Origin: Treponema sp.
GTDB lineage: Bacteria; Spirochaetota; Spirochaetia; Treponematales; Treponemataceae
NCBI GenBank assembly: GCA_017469785.1
Contig: JAFUFU010000041.1
Coordinates: 1-64,000 of the forward strand
Direction: 5' to 3'
DNA length: 64,000 bases
Position 1 is the stretch's first letter. The number at the start of each line of letters is the position of its first letter. Shown here in pieces: positions 24,928-33,233 of the stretch. Both the position numbers and the translations under genes were made by a program. The notes beneath the pieces were generated by a model. The model worked only from the letters and a program-made list of their open reading frames with translations, searched no databases and was not told the origin of the DNA.

Positions 24928-24957
24928 TTCGACTATATAATAGAACTTTTTGACATT

Positions 24958-26865
24958 TTATACAAATGAAAACACAAGCTCAAGGTTCGGTAAATCAATT
25001 TTTCCGGCTTTAAGAGTCACTTTTCCGTTCAAATCCACAGGGGCTTCCCCGCCTATTACCGTTTCCAGTCCTAACTGAGGGATAAAATACAAGGCCCTGC
25101 CCGGTTGTTTGTCCACGCAGATTGCCTCACCAGTCCAGTCCTGATGCTGCAGGAAATAAACCAGAGTCCAGTGCTGACGGCTGTTCCGCTCGGCTTTTTT
25201 GCTGGCCTGCATGGCGGCGTCTCCTTCGCTCATGCGCATTAGCATAGTGTCCTTGTCAATCAGTTTTTCGCCTTTAAGGAAAGCACGGAGCTGCTCATGT
25301 CCCAATAAATCACCGTAACGTCGTAAAGGAGATGTGACCTGAGAATACATTCCGACGCCAAGGCCGGCGTGGCTTGCAGGAGTAACATTCACATTGCGTT
25401 TCCGCATACATTTCCTGAGGCGGAACTGTCCGGCAAGGCCATCGGGAATGTCCTTGGGGATTTCGGGAGCATCCTGAGAGATAAAGGGAAAAGGAAGATT
25501 ATTCTTGAAGGCGAATTTTGCGGCCCCTTCTCCTGCCAGAACCATAGCCTCACGCACGACCTCCCCGCTTTCACAATGAGACACAGGCTCAAAAACCACC
25601 TCTTTTGTCTCCGGATTGACAGAAATGTGCACCTCTGGAATTGAAATGTTCACAGCACCTGCCTTTACTCTGCGCTCGGCATTTTTTCGGGCTATTTCAA
25701 AGAGAGGTTTCAGCTCAGGACTGTCCTTAAGCTCATCGGCTTTTTCGTATGAGAGGCGCTTCACGTCTACAAGCGTGCGCAGGACCTCGCAATCCTCAAG
25801 CTCTCCGTTCTCGCCGAGCTTTATTTTAAAGGAAAGTGCGCGGCTTTCTTCACGAAGTCCCAAAGCATAGTCTTCAAGGCAGTCCTCGCTGAGCATTCGG
25901 GCAGCCCCCTCAGGAAGATAAAGTGTGGCTCCTCTGCCCCGGGCAACCTTGTCGATTTCTGAATCTGGCGTGACAAAAGCTGCCGGGTCAGCGATATGAA
26001 CCCACAAATATTCACCGTCAAATGCAATGGCATCGTCAGGGTCAGTGGACCACTGGCTGTCAATTGCGTAAGAGACACCAGGCACACGGACGCGCTCTTC
26101 ATCAGGGGGCGTTCCCAAAGAAACGGAGGCACTTTTTGCGCTCAAGCCCCAGCGCACGGGATAGGGATTCCGGGTGATATCCCAGAGTTTTGTATCGAGC
26201 AGAAGCTTGTGGGCTTTTTCTGGAGTTTCCTTGAAGCCCGCCTCTTTCATGGTTCGGCTCTTGTCAGTCGTACCAAGAGCAAGGGCTTCCACGTCACCCA
26301 TGAACTTTGAGTCATCAGGAAGAAGATTTTTTGTTTTAAGGCGCTCAATGAAAGCCGCACGGAGCTCGTCAGCATGTTCTTTCTCATAAGCCTTGTTTTT
26401 AAGCTCAGTGATTCTTTCGGGTGAGCGAGGAAGAAAGAAAATACGGCCATCACGCAAAATTTCCTCAAATTCAAAAGACGCCTTGAGAGAGGAATATATT
26501 CCCCAAGATTCATCGGCTTTCAGCTCACCGCGGAGCAATTCTGCCATGTCAGAAAAAGACTGCTCTGCAGAAGCCGTATCATCATCGCTCAATAAAAGCT
26601 CGTGTATCTCATAAATCTGAGTTTTAAGCTGGGAATTTTCTGACGCGGAAGATTCAGCAAAATCAAGGAGCGCATCAATTGAGGAAGCCGCCGCCTCGCA
26701 CAAAAGGACCACGTCCTTTTCACGAACTTTCTGACTTGCATACACGGCTTTTTTGCCTGTAGCAGTTGCCCGGCTTACGCACCAGTTTACAAGAAATTTA
26801 TCGCCATCCCGTTCGCCGACGAGGGCAGGAAGATTTTTATAGATTACGACAGAAGATTTGTTCAT
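24958..26865 (-). CDS. RNase II/R family (RNB-domain) exoribonuclease
   Basis: A 635-residue protein whose central RNB catalytic domain (about residues 270-560) carries SQWSTDPDDAIAF, the aspartate cluster that binds Mg2+. WVHIADPAAFVTPDSEIDKVARGRGATLYLPEG and FRLRKCMRKRNVNVTPASHAGLG, YSQVTSPLRRYGDLLGHEQLRAF follow. RNB enzymes degrade RNA 3' to 5'. The first 200 residues are not recognisable as canonical cold-shock domains, so it is called RNB-domain rather than Rnr. The start ATG 26865 has no Shine-Dalgarno; TAAAAT lies 6 nt upstream, just inside the CACAGAG repeat. Confidence 0.92.
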   Translation of the reverse strand: MNKSSVVIYKNLPALVGERDGDKFLVNWCVSRATATGKKAVYASQKVREKDVVLLCEAAASSIDALLDFAESSASENSQLKTQIYEIHELLLSDDDTASAEQSFSDMAELLRGELKADESWGIYSSLKASFEFEEILRDGRIFFLPRSPERITELKNKAYEKEHADELRAAFIERLKTKNLLPDDSKFMGDVEALALGTTDKSRTMKEAGFKETPEKAHKLLLDTKLWDITRNPYPVRWGLSAKSASVSLGTPPDEERVRVPGVSYAIDSQWSTDPDDAIAFDGEYLWVHIADPAAFVTPDSEIDKVARGRGATLYLPEGAARMLSEDCLEDYALGLREESRALSFKIKLGENGELEDCEVLRTLVDVKRLSYEKADELKDSPELKPLFEIARKNAERRVKAGAVNISIPEVHISVNPETKEVVFEPVSHCESGEVVREAMVLAGEGAAKFAFKNNLPFPFISQDAPEIPKDIPDGLAGQFRLRKCMRKRNVNVTPASHAGLGVGMYSQVTSPLRRYGDLLGHEQLRAFLKGEKLIDKDTMLMRMSEGDAAMQASKKAERNSRQHWTLVYFLQHQDWTGEAICVDKQPGRALYFIPQLGLETVIGGEAPVDLNGKVTLKAGKIDLPNLELVFSFV

Positions 26866-26880
26866 AGGAAGATTTTAGCA

Positions 26881-27030
26881 GAAATTCCTCACAGAGTACA
26901 CAGAGTACACAGAGCACACGGAGAAAAAATATTACAAAAAAAAACCTCAGCCTAACATTTAGACTGAGGGGAAATATCTTGTATTTCAAAACTCTCTCTG
27001 TGAACCCGAAAGCTCTGTGAGAGAGTTAAA
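26881..27030. repeat. CACAGAG-type inverted repeat, copy 5
   Basis: The left arm has four tandem 9-bp-spaced units (CCTCACAGAG, TACACAGAG twice, CACACGGAG). The right arm near 26995-27025 reads CTCTCTCTGTGAACCCGAAAGCTCTGTGAGAG. A terminator hairpin lies between the arms. It is the clearest copy for the 9-bp periodicity. Confidence 0.8.
26936..26969 (-). terminator. Intrinsic terminator between ugpC and the RNB nuclease gene
   Basis: Minus strand CCTCAG-T-CTAA, ATG loop, TTAG-G-CTGAGG forms an 11-bp stem, followed by T8. It lies inside the loop of CACAGAG copy 5. Confidence 0.85.
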
Positions 27031-27067
27031 AATTATTCTTACCAAAGTTATGCATTGTGGCAAGAAT
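27027..27067 (-). terminator. Second terminator hairpin right after ugpC
   Basis: Minus strand ATTCTTGCCA and TGGTAAGAAT pair (one G-T) and are followed by AATTTTT. It starts 8 nt past the ugpC stop. Confidence 0.65.
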
Positions 27068-27074
27068 AAAAATT

Positions 27075-28193
27075 CTACCATTTCTTTTCAATCTCTGGTT
27101 CACAGATGTTGATTTCTGTGTCGAGATCGAAGAATTTTGCACGGGTCATATCAGGTGTGAAGTTGATGGTGTCGCCGAGCTGAACAACAACTTCTGGAGA
27201 AACTTTTGCAACGATGTTTGCGTCCTTGACCTGAACGAATACGTGTGTTTCTGCACCAAGAGGCTCTTTGTTAGTAACTTTGACCTGCATGTTGTTTTCA
27301 GAAGCCGGAGCAGCCTGATACTGCAAGTCTTCCGGACGGATACCGAAAGTAACTTCCTTTCCGACATAGGCTTTGAGGTGTTTCTGCTGGTCTTCTGTTG
27401 GTGTGAGAGTGAAAGAACCTTCGTTCGCAACAACTTTTCCGTCTTTTTCTTCAATCTTGAGTTTGAAGAAGTTCATTGGAGGTGTACCAATGAAGCCAGC
27501 AACGAATTTGTTGATTGGGTGGTTGTAAAGATACAACGGCTCACCAATCTGCTGGATTCGTTTTTCAGACATAACGACGATTTTTGTACCCATAGTCATA
27601 GCTTCAACCTGATCGTGGGTAACGTAAATCATTGTTGCCTGCAAGCGGTGATGGAGAGAAGAAATCTCACCACGCATTGTAACGCGGAGCTTCGCGTCGA
27701 GGTTAGAAAGAGGCTCGTCGAACAAGAATACTTTTGGAGAGCGAACGATTGCTCGTCCTACAGCAACACGCTGACGCTGACCACCAGAGAGAGCCTTCGG
27801 TTTGCGGTCGAGGTACTGGGTAAGGTCGAGCATTTTTGCAGCTTCTTCGACTTTGCGCTGGATTTCGATTTTTGGCTCTTTGCGGATTTTGAGACCGAAT
27901 GCCATGTTGTCGAATACGGTCATGTGCGGGTAAAGAGCGTAGTTCTGGAATACCATTGCGATATTGCGGTCTTTTGGCGGAACATCGTTCATGAGCTCGC
28001 CGTCGATAAGAAGCTCACCGTCAGTGATGTCTTCGAGACCTGCAACCATACGGAGAGTGGTTGACTTACCACATCCAGACGGACCTACGAATACACAGAA
28101 TTCGCGGTCTTCGATTGTTACGTTTGATTTTTCGACAGCAAGAACATTGCCATCATACACTTTTGTAACGCCTTTAAGCTCTACTTTTGCCAT
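27075..28193 (-). CDS. ugpC: Sugar ABC transporter ATP-binding protein (UgpC/MsmK type)
   Basis: About 372 residues from ATG 28193. It carries the ABC ATPase set: Walker A GPSGCGKSTT, Q-loop VFQNYALYPHMTVFDN, signature LSGGQRQRV, Walker B VFLFDEPLSNLDAKLR and H-loop YVTHDQVEAMT. A C-terminal TOBE/OB regulatory domain (about 240-370) is typical of the ATPase shared by several sugar importers. No permease or binding protein is adjacent, which fits a shared role. AGGAGG precedes ATG 28193; the longer frame to 28211 is rejected. It has its own promoter and ends at two terminators, so it is monocistronic. Confidence 0.96.
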   Translation of the reverse strand: MAKVELKGVTKVYDGNVLAVEKSNVTIEDREFCVFVGPSGCGKSTTLRMVAGLEDITDGELLIDGELMNDVPPKDRNIAMVFQNYALYPHMTVFDNMAFGLKIRKEPKIEIQRKVEEAAKMLDLTQYLDRKPKALSGGQRQRVAVGRAIVRSPKVFLFDEPLSNLDAKLRVTMRGEISSLHHRLQATMIYVTHDQVEAMTMGTKIVVMSEKRIQQIGEPLYLYNHPINKFVAGFIGTPPMNFFKLKIEEKDGKVVANEGSFTLTPTEDQQKHLKAYVGKEVTFGIRPEDLQYQAAPASENNMQVKVTNKEPLGAETHVFVQVKDANIVAKVSPEVVVQLGDTINFTPDMTRAKFFDLDTEINICEPEIEKKW

Positions 28194-28233
28194 TTTTTCC
28201 TCCTGTGGCATAAGGGATTATGTTTATGAAATT

Positions 28234-28262
28234 ATTCTAAACGACATCATTCAGTAAATCAA
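28234..28262 (-). promoter_or_regulatory. Sigma-70-type promoter of ugpC
   Basis: Minus strand TTGATT (28257-28262), 17-bp spacer, TAGAAT (28234-28239), ending 41 nt before ATG 28193. Confidence 0.75.
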
Positions 28263-28360
28263 GTAAATTCTTTGTCATTTATAGTAAAAATCAAGTGCTT
28301 TTTTGAAAAATTCCGCGAATTTCCTTAATTTTCTCCACAGCCACAGCCGACATGAAGAGC

Positions 28361-28551
28361 TTACGGCTTCCAACAAATATGTTCCCGAACAATCTTTGCC
28401 GGTGTTCCAGCAATAACTACATTTCCTTCACTAAATTCACGCGTCACGACGGAGTTTGTTCCCACAACAGAATCGTCTTTTACAGAAGCTCCTTTCAGGA
28501 TTCGCACGCACGGCGCAACCCAAATCAACAGACGTCTGTAACACTTTATGG
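28361..28551 (-). pseudogene. Remnant of a hexapeptide-repeat acetyltransferase (C-terminal part only)
   Basis: Minus-strand frame reading WVAPCVRILKGASVKDDSVVGTNSVVTREFSEGNVVIAGTPAKIVRE is the end of a left-handed beta-helix O-acetyltransferase (CAT/maltose-acetyltransferase type). The N-terminal two thirds, with the catalytic His, are missing. The fragment lies immediately after the acyltransferase-3 gene and its perfect 28-bp palindrome. The acyltransferase frame reads across it in another frame. No own start or ribosome-binding site is seen. It is best read as a decayed gene at the end of the envelope glycan operon. Confidence 0.75.
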
Positions 28552-29615
28552 TATCTATAAAAATTGCAATTTTTATAGATAACTTTATCCCGAATTCTCT
28601 TAATAATAGATTCTTCGAGGACGCTTGCAATAAAACCGGCGATGCAGGCTAAAATCACACAAAGTCCGTAAACCGCAAAGTCCGGCCAAGCGAATGATGC
28701 TATGAAATGATGCAAGCCTTTTTCTATATAAAAATGAGTCACATAAATCATTGCGGAAATTTTTCCAGGAATTATCCAAATCTTAGAATCAAAAATCCTG
28801 AAAATCCTATGCTGGTCAAGATGCAGGATAAGGAGAAGCGCAGCGGAAGCAAAAAACATAAGGAATTCTGCATTGTTGAAGTTCTGCTTTACCATCAGAT
28901 AGGCGACTAAAAAGAGAAATGCCAATTCAACCACAACGGAAGCAAAAGCAACAGCTCCGGCCCGGAAATACGAGATTTTTCTATCTACATAATGCGCCAG
29001 ATAAAAGGTCTCGATACCAAAAGACAAAGCGCACATTCCACGGACGAGTCCGCTCGAAAACCATTCCCCGGCCAAAGGACGACCGCCAAGATTGCAATTT
29101 CCCCAGATATTCATAACAGAAAGGGAAACAAAGGCAATCAAAGGAAAATGGACAAGGACGGCACGCTTTTTGAAAAAGCAAAGGAGAGCGCTGGCCAATA
29201 CTCCGCACCAAAACAATGCGCTGATATACCAAATGACATTCCAGCCTCTAAAGTTATTTATTCCTCCAAGGAAAAAGAAGGTTGGCCATTTCTCATAATA
29301 GAAATGACCTTTTACGCCTTCATATACAATTCCTTCAAGAGCCGCGATAAAAAGAAGCGGAAAAAAACGTTTGATTCTGGAAAAATTGTATTTTACATAG
29401 CCCGTATCACTGTATTTGCAGTCATTGAAATCAACGCCAAAATGCCTTGCCATCAAAAACCCGGAGAGAACAAAAAAGAAATCAACACAGGCATTGTGAA
29501 AAATAATTGTATAAGTCGGATTGTTGTTTTGGAAAAAAACCGTGTACGCATGGCCGACAACCACACCAAGGGTAAAGAAAAAACGCAGGAATTCGATTGC
29601 ATAATTTTTTTTCAT
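28437..29615 (-). CDS. Acyltransferase-3 family membrane O-acetyltransferase, aberrant C terminus
   Basis: A 392-residue multi-spanning protein with the acyltransferase-3 start (AIEFLRFFFTLGVVVGHAY), FFVLSGFLMARHF and about ten hydrophobic segments. Family members acetylate surface polysaccharides, as OatA and capsule O-acetylases do. Membrane parts end about residue 345 (GFIASVLEESIIKRIRDKVI). The last 45 residues (KNCNFYRYHKVLQ to LRRDA) are basic, unlike the family, and come from reading the acetyltransferase remnant out of frame beyond the 28-bp palindrome. The original stop therefore seems lost. It overlaps the upstream gene by four nt (ATGA). Confidence 0.85.
   Translation of the reverse strand: MKKNYAIEFLRFFFTLGVVVGHAYTVFFQNNNPTYTIIFHNACVDFFFVLSGFLMARHFGVDFNDCKYSDTGYVKYNFSRIKRFFPLLFIAALEGIVYEGVKGHFYYEKWPTFFFLGGINNFRGWNVIWYISALFWCGVLASALLCFFKKRAVLVHFPLIAFVSLSVMNIWGNCNLGGRPLAGEWFSSGLVRGMCALSFGIETFYLAHYVDRKISYFRAGAVAFASVVVELAFLFLVAYLMVKQNFNNAEFLMFFASAALLLILHLDQHRIFRIFDSKIWIIPGKISAMIYVTHFYIEKGLHHFIASFAWPDFAVYGLCVILACIAGFIASVLEESIIKRIRDKVIYKNCNFYRYHKVLQTSVDLGCAVRANPERSFCKRRFCCGNKLRRDA
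28553..28580. repeat. Perfect 28-bp palindrome at the acyltransferase/acetyltransferase junction
   Basis: The sequence is its own reverse complement over all 28 bp (ATCTATAAAAATTG and its complement). It marks the point where acyltransferase-3 similarity stops and the hexapeptide remnant begins. No T-run follows, so it is not a standard terminator. Confidence 0.85.
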
Positions 29616-30304
29616 AAAAAGACCTCTCTTTTAATTTTTTTCAGCGCGCGATAGAAGTTTCTGAAAGCACGGAAAAGAAATCGTTTGATTTCCCATCTGT
29701 TTTTTTTATAAATAAGCTCATCCGGCACAGCATCAAAATGCATGTTCAGCTCCCAGTCACTTGAATTAGTAACAAGATAGTTTTTTTCACTCATATAATC
29801 AAAAAGCAAAGTCCGGAAGCTTTCCGTGGAGTTTGATTGGGGACATTTTCCGCTCAAAAACGCGGAATATTTTTCCGGAATCTGCCCCTTATGAATGAGA
29901 CAGTGGTAGAGAATCGAATAAAAATAGTTTTCAGGATCCATCACAAAAATTCCGTTGAAGTTTTCTCTATATTTCAAAAAAGATTTTTCCCAATCAGCGC
30001 AATAGTAACCATCGCCGATTTCACGCACGTCAATTTCTATACGCTTCTCCCGGACAAAAATCTCATAATGAGCTTCATTCAATCCTGATCCGCGAAGCTC
30101 CGCTCCAAGGACACAAACCAGTTCTTTTCTGTTTTCACACAAGAAATCAATGTCGCCGGAAACATGCTCTGAATCAAGCACCCCCTCATAATTCCTCAGA
30201 ACTATATAGTTCACACGTTTTTCATTCAGCACGCGGAAGATTTCAGATAAAGAAGTCCAGTTTTTTGCTTTCCTGAAACCTCTGGAGCATCTAAAGTTTT
30301 TCAT
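29612..30304 (-). CDS. Nucleotidyltransferase-like protein of an envelope glycan operon
   Basis: A 230-residue protein. VNYIVLRNYEGVLDSEHVSGDIDFLCENRKEL near residues 32-64 has the G-DID-L pattern of the nucleotidyltransferase-fold proteins common in capsule and LPS clusters. EIDVRE and the rest (YCADWEKSFLKYRENFNGIFVMDPENYFYSILYHCLIHKG) match the same type, and the C-terminal tail is basic. The substrate is unknown. It overlaps the ParB-like gene by 14 nt upstream and the acyltransferase by 4 nt downstream, so it is in one operon. It may resemble the protein at 31174, but the latter lacks a clear DID. Confidence 0.65.
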   Translation of the reverse strand: MKNFRCSRGFRKAKNWTSLSEIFRVLNEKRVNYIVLRNYEGVLDSEHVSGDIDFLCENRKELVCVLGAELRGSGLNEAHYEIFVREKRIEIDVREIGDGYYCADWEKSFLKYRENFNGIFVMDPENYFYSILYHCLIHKGQIPEKYSAFLSGKCPQSNSTESFRTLLFDYMSEKNYLVTNSSDWELNMHFDAVPDELIYKKNRWEIKRFLFRAFRNFYRALKKIKREVFL

Positions 30305-31172
30305 TTCTTAATTCTCGCTCTATTTCAGACAGTCTGTCCTCGATTCCCTGAAGACGCCTGAAATTCTCAGTTTTAATTTCATCCGCTTTTTTCCAGCTGC
30401 ACCAGAATATTCTCTTAAACACTGCCTTTGCAAACCATTTAAGGGAGCGATGCTCTCGGAAGCGGCATTCTTCCTCAAGGAGCTGTTTTTCCAGCTGAAT
30501 CCAAGCAGCATCTTCTGCCTGATTTATTTGATTGTCTTTAAAATAAATAGAACGAACCTTGACCTTGATGTTCCCATACAGGTAATAAAGGCAGGCGGCC
30601 CGATGCTGTCCATCCCAAATCCGGTTCAAATGATCGATTCCGATAAGTTCATTTCCATGGGGATATCCGTACTTTTTTATCTGCTCAAGATTAAATGAGA
30701 TTCTCTCGTCATTCGAGAGGCTGTCCAATGTCAAAGGGGATTTATAATTACTCTGAAAATAGGCTTCATTCTCTCGGCCAGCCCCGCACAACGCCTTGAA
30801 CACGCGGGATTCATAAATCGGCGCATAGACTCTGTTTCCCTCTGCGTCAAATGTATCAACCAGTATCTCCTCAAGGAAAACTTCCCTAAATTCCAAGCGG
30901 TCGATTCGCGTTAAATCAGCGGAAATCATGGTGAGCAGCATCGGATCAAAATCTTTCACGGAAAAGCCAGATACATTGACTAAATCATCAATAATTTGCC
31001 CGCATTTTTTTGAGAGCTCCTCAAATTCAGCCACCGTTAAATCAATTCTGATATCCTTATAGTGAATATGAACAGCCTCACCGATATTATCTTCAATCTC
31101 AAAACGATAAGGAAAAGCGATATTCGGGATTTTTTGAAGGGACGCAAGAGATATCACACCGGGATTTATCAT
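30291..31172 (-). CDS. ParB/sulfiredoxin-fold-like protein in envelope glycan operon
   Basis: 293 residues from ATG 31172, which has GGAG nearby and lies one nt after the upstream stop. The only motif I can place is IGIDHLNRIWDGQHRAACLYYLYG near residues 185-208, with the DGxHR of ParB/Srx-like nuclease or kinase folds. Such domains turn up in polysaccharide clusters with a kinase or phosphotransfer activity. The N-terminal 150 residues (EIEDNIGEAVHIHYKDIRIDLT) are unrecognised. The C-terminal end is coiled-coil-like (NFRRLQGIEDRLSEIERELRNEK). Function is not assigned. The longer frame to 31235 is rejected. Confidence 0.6.
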   Translation of the reverse strand: MINPGVISLASLQKIPNIAFPYRFEIEDNIGEAVHIHYKDIRIDLTVAEFEELSKKCGQIIDDLVNVSGFSVKDFDPMLLTMISADLTRIDRLEFREVFLEEILVDTFDAEGNRVYAPIYESRVFKALCGAGRENEAYFQSNYKSPLTLDSLSNDERISFNLEQIKKYGYPHGNELIGIDHLNRIWDGQHRAACLYYLYGNIKVKVRSIYFKDNQINQAEDAAWIQLEKQLLEEECRFREHRSLKWFAKAVFKRIFWCSWKKADEIKTENFRRLQGIEDRLSEIERELRNEKL

Positions 31173-31173
31173 T

Positions 31174-31833
31174 TTAATACTCCGTAAAAGAAAGATAGCT
31201 GCTGAAGATTTTTGAATAACAGTCAGCATGAACAAGATTTATCAGGCTGTCCGTAAATTCGTAAAACACTGTTTTCAGCATCTTTCTCACATCTTCGTCT
31301 CCAAGGAGAGATTTCAGGTCCCCGATTGCCTTTACGTAACTGTCACTGAAACAGCGCTTATCAAACAAGCAGTGTGCGATAAGATAGACCAGCAGCGTTT
31401 TTTCATCGAGCTGCGAGCAGCCGAGTTTTTCGTTCAAAACAGAATTTTTCCACACCCGCGAGTTTATTTTTTCATCGAGGGGAACCCACACCATCGGCGA
31501 CAGAGACTTCACGCAAAGGGCAAAGCACACGTCGACAAAATAATCAGAGTTTTTTTTCTGCCAGAACTGATGGCTCTCAAGATTATAGGCAAAGTTCCAG
31601 CCATGCTCCCGCCCAAAGGGATGGATTCGATATAAGAAATCGTTTTTTTTCATCACTTCCGCGAATTTCAATTTATCCGCCGGATTCACGATTATGCCGA
31701 TATTTTTTCCGGGCTTCAGCTTTGCCGGGAGCTCATCCCCAGTGTTTTTTATCAGCAGGAAGCAGACATGATTTTCATTAAGCATCTTAAAAAAATCCAT
31801 TACGTCTTTTTCGCTCACAAATTCTTTTTTCAT
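31174..31833 (-). CDS. Degenerate nucleotidyltransferase-like protein, unknown function
   Basis: A 219-residue protein beginning SEKDVMDFFKMLNENHVCFLLIKNTGDELPAKLKPGKNIGIIVNPADKLKFAEVM. This has the layout of a nucleotidyltransferase fold (fx-LLIKN, then G-N-G-I) but replaces the D-x-D metal motif with NIGIIV. Later YFVDVCFALCVKS and LVYLIAHCLFDKR correspond to the conserved core of the neighbour at 29612. It may be an inactive paralogue or a scaffold. The start overlaps the 73-residue gene by 4 nt; the stop is one nt before the ParB-like start. Confidence 0.55.
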   Translation of the reverse strand: MKKEFVSEKDVMDFFKMLNENHVCFLLIKNTGDELPAKLKPGKNIGIIVNPADKLKFAEVMKKNDFLYRIHPFGREHGWNFAYNLESHQFWQKKNSDYFVDVCFALCVKSLSPMVWVPLDEKINSRVWKNSVLNEKLGCSQLDEKTLLVYLIAHCLFDKRCFSDSYVKAIGDLKSLLGDEDVRKMLKTVFYEFTDSLINLVHADCYSKIFSSYLSFTEY

Positions 31834-32051
31834 TCCTGTTCCCTGCCTTTCAGGATGTCAAACTGTTTTTTTGCCAGAAGAACAGCGCAGGCCATCTGTA
31901 CAAATTCTTTTTCATCCAGTGCCAGCCGGAATTTCTCATTCTGAACATGAATCTCACGCTTGTCTTTTGACACAGTGCTTTTATTCAGCTCGATGTCAAA
32001 TTCAGAGCCGCCGATTTTTATTTTCTCGATTTTTCTGATTATTTCGCCCAT
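31830..32051 (-). CDS. Small hypothetical protein, 73 residues
   Basis: MGEIIRKIEKIKIGGSEFDIELNKST to LAKKQFDILKGREQE. A beta-rich first half and helical second half (FVQMACAVLLAKKQFDIL) are seen; no family is recognised. It fits tightly between the DUF6492 gene (15-nt gap) and the next gene (ATGA overlap), so it is very probably translated. It could be an accessory factor for the neighbouring glycosyl- or nucleotidyltransferases. Confidence 0.6.
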   Translation of the reverse strand: MGEIIRKIEKIKIGGSEFDIELNKSTVSKDKREIHVQNEKFRLALDEKEFVQMACAVLLAKKQFDILKGREQE

Positions 32052-32066
32052 TCTCGCCTTTTCTCC

Positions 32067-33215
32067 TTAAAAATGAAAGGTTAAAAGACGCCAGTAGCGC
32101 TGTATCCGGCATTTCGTAACATACAGAAAACGACAATGCTGCAAGAGGCTGTCTTCAAAATAGGGATTCCTTTTTGAGAATCCGCATTTTTTCCCGAAAA
32201 AGAAGTCGAAATTTGTCTTTGAAATCGTGTTTTCAAAAAAGTGCACGAACTGCTCGTGGTTTATTCTGGGAAAACGCTCAAAAATCTTCCTGCGCTCATT
32301 CCTGAAGAACTGGCGCAGGGTGTTTGCGAACGACGTCTTCGCACGATAGGCATCACTTTCCGAAAGCTCCACAAGCTCGGGGATTGGATGCCCCCACTTC
32401 TCGAAGCTGAGTGTGTCGAAATCAGCCGAGGCCCAATCCAGAATTTTTTCCGACGGAGAGTGGCCAAGGAAATCCGCTCCGTGTCTCAAAGTCCTAAGTT
32501 TCCTGACAGAATACAAGCCCGGATAAAAATGCTCGGCGTAAGTTCCGTAAGTCTCGAATTCAGAAAAAAAACGTTGGTCGGTCTTTATCATGTCAAAATG
32601 ATGCAGGTCAGCCGCCGCAAGAATCTTCTGCCAGAAATTTTCCCCTGAGATTTCAGGATTCCCTTCGATTTTTGAGAGCATTTCCCTGACTATATCCGTC
32701 TTGAAAAGCATGTGCTCAGATATGAATGATTCACGGCGACTTTTCTTTATTCCGAAAAGAGTTTCAAGAGTCTTAAAATAAGCCGAAAAATACTCACGCT
32801 TCAAATTGAAAAAGGGATGCCCGTTTCTGTCGAAAAAATCAATAGGATTCAAGGGAACCGTGTCTCCATCCCAGACAAGATAAAAATCATCATTGCAGAT
32901 TCTTGATATTCCAAGCTTGATGAATTGCTGCAAGTACCAGCCCGTATTGCTCTCAAAAGCATCCAGACTTTTCAGGAAATCTTTTACGAGTGGATAGGAA
33001 AGGCCTGGCAGGATTTTATTTTCATCGAGGAAGTCACACCCGAGCAAATCCTCTTCCAAAAGGCTTTCAGATGAGACAAGAAAAATTTTCTTGGCTTTTA
33101 TGTTTTTCTTTATGTAGGGGATAGATTTTTTTACATTGTTCCAGGATGATTTGTCAAAGATGAGGTACAAATCAAATGTATAGCACCCCCCCCCATTCAT
33201 TATTTTAGTATCCAT
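32067..33215 (-). CDS. DUF6492-type glycosyltransferase-like protein with G9 tract near the start
   Basis: About 382 residues from ATG 33215 (AAGG eight nt upstream; the GTG at 33224 is less likely). GT-A features are LYLIFDKSSW with AKKIFLVSSES, and the D-x-D motif YLVWDGDTVPLN at residues 113-122. FETYGTYAEHFYPG and LGHSP are later landmarks of DUF6492. It probably transfers a sugar to an envelope glycan. Codons 8-10 are GGG GGG GGG (33186-33194). Losing one G brings a stop after about 20 more codons; gaining one gives a stop within eight. It is the first gene of the operon, behind its own promoter. Confidence 0.75.
   Translation of the reverse strand: MDTKIMNGGGCYTFDLYLIFDKSSWNNVKKSIPYIKKNIKAKKIFLVSSESLLEEDLLGCDFLDENKILPGLSYPLVKDFLKSLDAFESNTGWYLQQFIKLGISRICNDDFYLVWDGDTVPLNPIDFFDRNGHPFFNLKREYFSAYFKTLETLFGIKKSRRESFISEHMLFKTDIVREMLSKIEGNPEISGENFWQKILAAADLHHFDMIKTDQRFFSEFETYGTYAEHFYPGLYSVRKLRTLRHGADFLGHSPSEKILDWASADFDTLSFEKWGHPIPELVELSESDAYRAKTSFANTLRQFFRNERRKIFERFPRINHEQFVHFFENTISKTNFDFFFGKKCGFSKRNPYFEDSLLQHCRFLYVTKCRIQRYWRLLTFHF
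33186..33194 (-). repeat. G9 homopolymer in the DUF6492 gene (contingency-locus candidate)
   Basis: Nine C on the plus strand (nine G on the coding strand), 21 nt after the ATG. The frame is open only with nine (or six or twelve). Such tracts are prone to slipped-strand mispairing. Confidence 0.85.
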
Positions 33216-33233
33216 GATTTTCACCTTGAAAAA

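Noticed and set aside
26881..26924. Short tandem CACAGAG units as a CRISPR array
   Set aside because: Units are about 9 bp with no spacers of constant length, arms are inverted rather than direct, and no cas genes are present.
27057..28064. 335-residue open frame on the plus strand
   Set aside because: It is the exact antisense of ugpC, is rich in Cys/Phe from reversed codons, matches no family and has no ribosome-binding site.
28992..29654. 220-residue plus-strand frame opposite the acyltransferase
   Set aside because: Lys/Arg-rich with no domain; the opposite frame has clear membrane segments and an operon position.
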